From positions 124,001-188,000 of the forward strand of contig NZ_JBLTXA010000009.1 of the NCBI RefSeq assembly GCF_048066175.1: DNA of 64,000 bases, in the 5' to 3' direction. Shown in pieces: positions 59,372 to 64,000 of the stretch. This DNA comes from Niveispirillum fermenti (lineage in GTDB: Bacteria; Pseudomonadota; Alphaproteobacteria; Azospirillales; Azospirillaceae). The position numbers and the translations under genes were made by a program. The notes beneath the pieces were generated by a model that was not told the origin of the DNA, did no database searches, and was given only the letters and a program-made list of their open reading frames with translations. Each line of letters begins with the position of its first letter. Positions within the stretch are counted from its first letter, which is position 1.

Positions 59372-61018
59372 ATGGAATTCATCGCCTCTCTCCCCCGCCG
59401 GGTGCTGGCGCCGGTTGCGGCCGTCATGGCCGCCGTCACGCTCGGCCTGCCCTCCCCCGCCATGGCGCAGTCTGCCGCCAATGCCCCGTCGGCCGATGCG
59501 GCGCGTTGCGAGGCGCTGGTCCGGCTGCGCCGGCAGGATACGACGATCACCAGCGCCACAATGGTGGCCCAAGGGGCCGCGGCGGCCGATATTCCCGGCG
59601 CTTCCGACCTTCCCGCCTTCTGCCGGGTCGTCGCCCATGTCCGGTCGGCGCCGGGGTCCGACATCGGTATCGAGCTGTGGCTGCCGGTCGAATGGAACGG
59701 CGTCTTTCACGGTAACGGCAATGGCGGGTTCGCCGGATTGCTGCAAAGCGGCTATGGCGGCATGGTCCGCGGGCTGCGGCATGGCCATGCGGTCGCCACG
59801 ACCGACACGGGCACCGCCCCCGCCACGCCGCTGGACGGTGACCCGTTGATCGGGCAGCCGCGCAAATGGCGGGATTGGGGCCGGCTTTCCACCCATGTGA
59901 TGACGGTGACCGGCAAGGGCATTGCCGCCGCCTTCTATGGGCGGGGGGCGGAGCGGTCCTATTATACCGGCTGTTCGACCGGGGGGCAGCAAGGCCTGAT
60001 CGAGGCCCTTTATTATCCCGACGACTATGACGGCATTCTGGTCGGCGCCCCCGTCATCAACCGGACATGGGGGCATGCGGCGGTCCTGTGGAACTATGCC
60101 GCCGCCCATCGCACGCCGGACAGCCTGCTGTCGGAGACCAAGCTGCGGCTTCTGAACAGGGCCGCCATCGCGCGCTGCAATGCGCGCGGGCACGGGCAGG
60201 AGGGGGATGATTTCATCACCGATCCCCTGTCCTGCCGCTTCGACCCTGCGGAACTGAGTTGCCAGGGCGCGGACAGCGACCAATGCCTGACCCCGGCAGA
60301 GGTCGCCACCGCGCACGCCTTCTATAATGGCCCGACCATGGGGGACGGCCGCCCCGCCTTCTTCGGCTGGCTGCCGGGCAGCGAGGCGCCCGGCCGGTAC
60401 GGCTGGTCCTTCCTGCAAAGCGCGCTGAACGGGCAGCCGCCCTTCAGCAGCCTGTTCAAATGGGTGTTCGGCGCTGACTGGGATTGGCGCGGCTTCGACC
60501 TGGACCGTGACATGCCCATGGTTGATGCCGCCCTCGGCGACATCGTCAATGACGCGACACGGGGCAGCCTGCAGGCCTTCAAGGCACGCGGCGGCAAGCT
60601 GATCATCTATCACGGCCTGGATGACACGCTGGTGCCCCCGGCCCAGTCGGTGGCGTTCTACGAGCGGCAGATGGCCGAACTGGGCGGGCGGGAACAGACG
60701 GAGGCGGTGGCGCGCCTGTTCATGGCGCCGGGCCTGATGCATTGCGCCGGCGGCACCGGCCCCGACGCCTTCAATTCGGCTGCCGCCGGTACACCGCTTC
60801 CCCCCGTTTCAGACCCGGCCCATGATCTGTTCGCCGCCCTGATCGCCTGGACAAAGGGGGGGCCCGCCCCCGAACAGGTGATCGCCACGAAATACAGCAC
60901 GCGCGAGGCCACGACCATCGCCTTCCAGCGCACGCTGTGCGCCTACCCGCAACAGGCACGGCATGACACAGAGGGGCCAACCACCTCCGTCGATCGTTTC
61001 GCCTGCTCTGCCCCGTAA
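59372..61018 (+). CDS. Tannase/feruloyl esterase family exported hydrolase
   Basis: 548 residues: signal peptide (RRVLAPVAAVMAAVTLGLPSPAMA), then the PF07519 fold. Nucleophile Ser in YYTGCSTGGQQGLIEALYYPDDYDGILVGAP, Asp in LIIYHGLDDTLVPPAQSVAFYE and His in MAPGLMHCAGGTGPDAF. The cysteines adjacent to the Ser (GCS) and His (HC) form the CS-D-HC disulfide-linked triad unique to this family. A lid-type insertion with CNARGHG, CRFDPAELSCQG and CLTPAEV (calcium-site region) is present. Splits gallate, ferulate or similar phenolic esters in the periplasm or outside. ATG 59372; a GTG at 59366 overlaps the previous stop. Completes the TonB receptor/ligase/MHS set. Confidence 0.9.
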   Translation: MEFIASLPRRVLAPVAAVMAAVTLGLPSPAMAQSAANAPSADAARCEALVRLRRQDTTITSATMVAQGAAAADIPGASDLPAFCRVVAHVRSAPGSDIGIELWLPVEWNGVFHGNGNGGFAGLLQSGYGGMVRGLRHGHAVATTDTGTAPATPLDGDPLIGQPRKWRDWGRLSTHVMTVTGKGIAAAFYGRGAERSYYTGCSTGGQQGLIEALYYPDDYDGILVGAPVINRTWGHAAVLWNYAAAHRTPDSLLSETKLRLLNRAAIARCNARGHGQEGDDFITDPLSCRFDPAELSCQGADSDQCLTPAEVATAHAFYNGPTMGDGRPAFFGWLPGSEAPGRYGWSFLQSALNGQPPFSSLFKWVFGADWDWRGFDLDRDMPMVDAALGDIVNDATRGSLQAFKARGGKLIIYHGLDDTLVPPAQSVAFYERQMAELGGREQTEAVARLFMAPGLMHCAGGTGPDAFNSAAAGTPLPPVSDPAHDLFAALIAWTKGGPAPEQVIATKYSTREATTIAFQRTLCAYPQQARHDTEGPTTSVDRFACSAP

Positions 61019-61029
61019 GAAAGCTGGGA

Positions 61030-61148
61030 GGCAATCGCTGAAATGCGAATGCGTCTATCCCCATGCCTTCGAGACCGGCAGCGAGGCCAGGGCCGGGATC
61101 GGACGCTGGAGCGATTACTGCAATATCCAACGCCTTCATTCCGCGTGA
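61030..61148 (+). pseudogene. IS3-family transposase (OrfB) C-terminal remnant
   Basis: The plus frame reads QSLKCECVYPHAFETGSEAR and AGIGRWSDYCNIQRLHSA, then a stop. Intact IS3-type OrfB proteins end W-x-S-L-K-Y-E-x-V-Y-x-H-A-F-E-x-x-x-E-A-R-x-G-I-x-R-W-x-x-Y-Y-N-x-x-R-P-H-S-A-L. Only about 38 codons survive, directly after the tannase stop. Confidence 0.75.
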
Positions 61149-61229
61149 ACTGAACAGGGCCAAGCTTGGCGCCGAGCAAAAACGGTCCGATCACAAAGGG
61201 CCAGCTCTTTCAAGCCTTGACCCTGCCGG

Positions 61230-61907
61230 TCACGCCTCCACCCAGCGGCGCAGCAGGTTGTGATAGGTGTTGGTCAGTGACAGCAGGCCCGGATGATCGG
61301 GCATGTCCTTGTTCAGCGCCAGGATCGCCATGTCCATGTCGAACAGGATGCGACGGTCGCCGTCGTCGCGCACCATGCTTTGCACCCAGAAGAAGGAGCA
61401 GGTGCGCGCACCGGCGGTCACGGGCCGCACGTGATGCAGGCTGGAACTGGGATAAAGCACCATGTGCCCGGCCGTCAGCTTCACGGTGTGATGGCCGTAA
61501 AGGTCCTCCACCACCAGTTCCCCGCCTTCATATTCGTCCGGATCGCACAGGAACAGGGTACAGGACAGGTCGGTCCGGATGCGCGGGCCCGAGGGAGGCT
61601 GGCGCACGGCATTGTCGACATGGGCCCCGAAATGCTGCCCGCCGGCATAGCGGTTGAACATGGGCGGGTAGAGCCGGGCCGGCAGGGCCGCGGACATGAA
61701 CAGCAGGTTCTGCGCCAGCGCGTCCAGGATCACCTGCCCCACCGCGCGCGCGGTGGGATGGGTTTCCGGCAACTGGCTGTTCTGTTTCACCCTGGCGGAC
61801 TGGAAACCGGTCGTCACCCTGCCATCCACCCATTGCGCCGTGTCCAGCATCTGCCGGCATTGCCGGACCTGTTCGGGGGTCAGCACATCGGGGATCGGCA
61901 GCATCAT
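61230..61907 (-). CDS. piuC: PiuC/YbiX-type Fe(II)/2-oxoglutarate PKHD hydroxylase
   Basis: 225 residues, the usual length (226). Facial triad HxD in QHFGAHVDNAVR and distal His in SSSLHHVRPVTAG, with 2OG-binding Arg in ARTCSFFWVQSMVRD. The N-terminal PDVLTPEQVRQCRQML and C-terminal LSLTNTYHNLLRRWVEA are family blocks. These enzymes accompany catecholate or hydroxamate TonB siderophore receptors (Fiu/PiuA) and are iron regulated. Start at the double ATG 61907/61904. It lies downstream of the partial TonB siderophore receptor on the same strand. Confidence 0.92.
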   Translation of the reverse strand: MMLPIPDVLTPEQVRQCRQMLDTAQWVDGRVTTGFQSARVKQNSQLPETHPTARAVGQVILDALAQNLLFMSAALPARLYPPMFNRYAGGQHFGAHVDNAVRQPPSGPRIRTDLSCTLFLCDPDEYEGGELVVEDLYGHHTVKLTAGHMVLYPSSSLHHVRPVTAGARTCSFFWVQSMVRDDGDRRILFDMDMAILALNKDMPDHPGLLSLTNTYHNLLRRWVEA

Positions 61908-61926
61908 GGTGCGACATTCCTGGAAC

Positions 61927-61960
61927 GGCGGGCCTGGAAGGGCGGGCCTGGAAGGGCGGG
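61927..61960. repeat. Short GC-rich tandem repeat
   Basis: A 14-bp unit, GGCGGGCCTGGAAG-type, repeated about 2.4 times just upstream of piuC. The pattern is direct and nearly exact. Confidence 0.65.
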
Positions 61961-61981
61961 ATCGCCGATCTATAGCATGGG

Positions 61982-62019
61982 GCCGCCCGCCCGCACCCAT
62001 GGCAGCGCGGGCGGGCGGC
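61982..62019. repeat. 13-bp-stem GC hairpin between receptor and piuC
   Basis: GCCGCCCGCCCGC (61982-61994), 12-nt loop, GCGGGCGGGCGGC (62007-62019). Lies in the 212-bp gap; probably reduces read-through from the receptor into piuC. Confidence 0.55.
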
Positions 62020-62057
62020 TGGATCAAGGGTAACCGGTCACGATGACCGGCACAGGG

Positions 62058-62092
62058 GAGAAGGGGGGCGGCCGTCCGGGTGGCCGCCCCCC
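62058..62092 (-). terminator. Probable terminator after the TonB siderophore receptor
   Basis: GGGGGGCGGCC (62063-62073) and GGCCGCCCCCC (62082-62092), an 11-bp stem, followed on the minus strand by TTCTCC. 27 bp after the receptor stop. Confidence 0.6.
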
Positions 62093-62119
62093 GCCTTCCG
62101 ACACGGAAGGGGTGGTGGA

Positions 62120-64000
62120 TCAGAAGGTATAGTTGACTGTCAGCGTGGCCGAGCGCGCATCGCCCGGCGTGGCCCAGCCATTGTTGCGGATGCGGGTGAA
62201 ATAATGCTTGTCGAACAGGTTGTTGACGTTGACCTGGATCTGCGTCTCCTCGTTCAGCCAATAGGAGGCCGAGGCGCGGTGGACCCAGAAATCAGGCGTG
62301 CGGTACAGCACGGCCCCGCTATTGTTCAGGTACATGCGCCCGTAATAGGTGACGCCATAGCCAAGCTGGACGCCGGCCGGCAGGTCATAGGTGGTCCACA
62401 GGCTGCCGGAATGCTTCATGATGCTGGTCAGCGGATTGCCCCTGGTCGGGTCGGCCAGACCCTCATCGGCGCCGCGCAGCACCTCGCTGTCCAGATAGGT
62501 ATAGTTGGCGAAGACGCGCCATTCCTGCGTCACCGTGCCGGCGATGCCCAGGGAAGCGCCGTCAACCCGGCTCTTGCCCCGAAGCTGATATTCCGGCACC
62601 AGCGGATCGGCCGACGGCACCTTGTAATTGCTGCGCTCGTTGCGGAAAATGGCTGCCGTCAGGGAAAGCTGGTTGTCCAGCAGGTCCCATTTCGTGCCGA
62701 TCTCGTAATTCCGCGCGGTTTCCGGATCGACATTGCAGTTGTTGACGAACGTGGCGCCAGAACCGGCCGTGCAGGAACCGTTGACGGCCGATTTGGACGG
62801 GGTCTTGGAATTGCCATAGGCGATGTAGAAGCTGCCATTCGCGGCCGGCTTGTAAACCAGGCCGGCGCGGTAGGAGAACAGGCTGTCCGTGTTGCGGTAC
62901 AATTCACCCTGAGAGGAGAAGACCCCGCCCGTATAGGTGCCGGCCGTGTAATCGCCCTTGTTGTGTTCCCAGCGCAGGCCGCCATTGATCTCGAACTGGT
63001 CGTTCAGCTTGATCTGGTCGAACAGATAGACAGCCTGGTTTTCCAGCGTGCCATCCTGTGTCTGCGTCTGCACATAGTTCAGCGGGCCGGTATAGACATG
63101 GTCGGGGTTGGCGATGTCCATGGCCGGCAGGGTGGGGTTCGGCGTGGCGCCGCCCGGATTGCGCTGCCAGTTGCCGGTATCCAGGTGGAATTTCTCCGAA
63201 AAGACGGCCATGCCCAGGGTCAGGTTGTGGCGGATGCCGCCCGTGTCGGCCGTCAGCTTCAGGTCGGTCTGGTTGAACAGCATGCTGTTGCGCGTGTCGC
63301 GCGTGTTGCCGCGCGGGCCGCTGGGGGCATAGGTGCCGGCCGCCGCACAGGCGGCACCCGTGGAGGCGTTGGTGCCGTCATACAGGCACCAGGTGCCCTG
63401 CGGCGGGTTCACCACAGCATATTGCGTCACGCGCTGCCAGCGCGTCAGATTCTGCACCGACAGGCGGTCGGTGAAGCGATGTTCCAGCTTGGCCGTGACG
63501 ATGTCGGCCTGGCTGTCCTGCCGGTCCAGGTTGGAATAGCCGTAGTAATTGTCCCATTCCACGCCCGGCAGCATGCCGTTGTGATAGGCGTTCTGGAAAT
63601 AGGGCAGGCCGTATTGCGGAACATTGTCATCTTCCTGGTGGAAGTAGGACAAGGTGAACTGCGTGTCGGTGTTCAACCCGAATACCACCGACGGCGCCAC
63701 ACCCCAGCGCTTATACTCTTCCACATCCCGGCCGGGCACGTCGTTACGGTGCCACATGGCGTTCAGGCGCACGGCAGTGCCGTCATCGATCTTCTGGTTG
63801 GTGTCGATCGTGGCGCGGTAATAGGCGTCGGTGCCGATCCCGGCACTGGCAGTGGTGAAGCTGTCATCCTTCGCCGCCTTGCTGACCAGATTGATGCTGC
63901 CGCCCACGGCGCCGGAACCGGCATAGACCGAATTGGCCCCGTTCGTCACCTCAAGCTGTTCCAGGTTGAACGGGTCGGAGCGCACATATTGCGCGCTGTC
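62120..64000 (-). CDS. TonB-dependent siderophore receptor, C-terminal part (start lies beyond the window)
   Basis: 626 residues visible, open to the right edge. Plug end: FNLEQLEVTNGANSVYAGSGAVGGSINLVSKAAKDDSF, the block typical of Fiu/PiuA-like catecholate siderophore receptors. The barrel follows, with conserved YFHQEDDNVPQYGLPYFQN and HNGMLPGVEWDNYYGYSNLDRQDSQAD, and the C-terminus LFDKHYFTRIRNNGWATPGDARSATLTVNYTF (final Phe). Outer-membrane ferric-siderophore importer. Signal peptide and TonB box are off the window. piuC follows on the same strand after 212 bp with two hairpins, an association seen in many iron-starvation operons. Confidence 0.93.
   Translation of the reverse strand, partial: DSAQYVRSDPFNLEQLEVTNGANSVYAGSGAVGGSINLVSKAAKDDSFTTASAGIGTDAYYRATIDTNQKIDDGTAVRLNAMWHRNDVPGRDVEEYKRWGVAPSVVFGLNTDTQFTLSYFHQEDDNVPQYGLPYFQNAYHNGMLPGVEWDNYYGYSNLDRQDSQADIVTAKLEHRFTDRLSVQNLTRWQRVTQYAVVNPPQGTWCLYDGTNASTGAACAAAGTYAPSGPRGNTRDTRNSMLFNQTDLKLTADTGGIRHNLTLGMAVFSEKFHLDTGNWQRNPGGATPNPTLPAMDIANPDHVYTGPLNYVQTQTQDGTLENQAVYLFDQIKLNDQFEINGGLRWEHNKGDYTAGTYTGGVFSSQGELYRNTDSLFSYRAGLVYKPAANGSFYIAYGNSKTPSKSAVNGSCTAGSGATFVNNCNVDPETARNYEIGTKWDLLDNQLSLTAAIFRNERSNYKVPSADPLVPEYQLRGKSRVDGASLGIAGTVTQEWRVFANYTYLDSEVLRGADEGLADPTRGNPLTSIMKHSGSLWTTYDLPAGVQLGYGVTYYGRMYLNNSGAVLYRTPDFWVHRASASYWLNEETQIQVNVNNLFDKHYFTRIRNNGWATPGDARSATLTVNYTF

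Noticed and set aside
1..64000. CRISPR arrays, tRNA or rRNA genes, integrase-type attachment sites
   Set aside because: I saw no regularly spaced direct repeats, no tRNA cloverleaf ending in CCA with a T-loop GGTTCGA box, and no rRNA segments. A covariance search would be needed to exclude small RNAs.

Overview
The window reads as a chromosomal segment of a high-GC alphaproteobacterium. Support comes from strong G/C third positions, several TonB-dependent receptors with EEIVVTA-type TonB boxes, a SigF/NrsF-type sigma/anti-sigma pair beside bufferin genes, an NAD-epimerase fused to a membrane domain, and SPINDLY-type O-GlcNAc transferase. An Azospirillaceae relative (Niveispirillum or Nitrospirillum type) is my best guess, but nothing here (no rRNA) proves it. 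The gene content is that of a plant- or soil-associated scavenger: four TonB receptors, many hydrolases and five MFS transporters.

Layout. 1-5966 (+): envelope sugar genes, namely partial hldD, a TPR-glycosyltransferase, a TPR-SPINDLY transferase and hldE. 5996-9540 (-): a type I secretion ABC transporter and HlyD adaptor without a visible substrate. 10074-13581 (+): MFS transporter plus membrane-anchored serine hydrolase. 14085-17453 (-): D-amino-acid-oxidase-like flavoprotein, threonine aldolase and an XRE-cupin regulator, facing 17615-25091 (+): dipeptide epimerase, TonB receptor, M19 dipeptidase, D-aminopeptidase-like hydrolase and MFS. These look like one regulon for D-amino-acid-containing peptides; three copies of a TCCYRRTCAGGA palindrome sit at its promoters. 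25147-28611: FAD monooxygenase and ABM monooxygenase (-), divergent from a GntR regulator (+) and a luciferase-domain protein, with an inverted repeat between them. 28846-31191: TonB receptor. 31192-32518: scar region with a hairpin repeat, a PD-(D/E)XK nuclease-like orphan and an IS256-family remnant.

32519-39743 is the most interesting locus. GMC oxidoreductase, xylose-isomerase-like TIM barrel and Gfo/Idh/MocA oxidoreductase (-) are divergent from a probable C-glycoside deglycosidase beta/alpha pair and a GPH-type sugar transporter (+). The likely logic is: import a glycoside, oxidise the sugar at C3, cleave the C-C (or C-O) glycosidic bond, then process the keto sugar.

39761-41741: AraC regulator and SDR, divergent. 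41829-45750 (-): a bufferin operon (bufA-bufB-bufC-doxX), a small two-cysteine secreted protein, then a SigF-type ECF sigma factor and its NrsF anti-sigma, with a GTAACC-N15-CGAA promoter-like motif in front of bufA. 45920-46082: second IS256 remnant. 46163-48628 (-): NAD-epimerase/SPW membrane fusion, preceded by a luciferase-like monooxygenase fragment. 49242-61018: esterase (-), then M28 peptidase, AraC regulator, TonB receptor, acetoacetyl-CoA-synthetase-like ligase, MHS transporter and tannase/feruloyl esterase (+), followed by an IS3-family scrap. 61230-64000 (-): PiuC-type hydroxylase and a partial siderophore receptor, an iron-uptake pair.

All family calls come from reading motifs in the translations; no database search was run.
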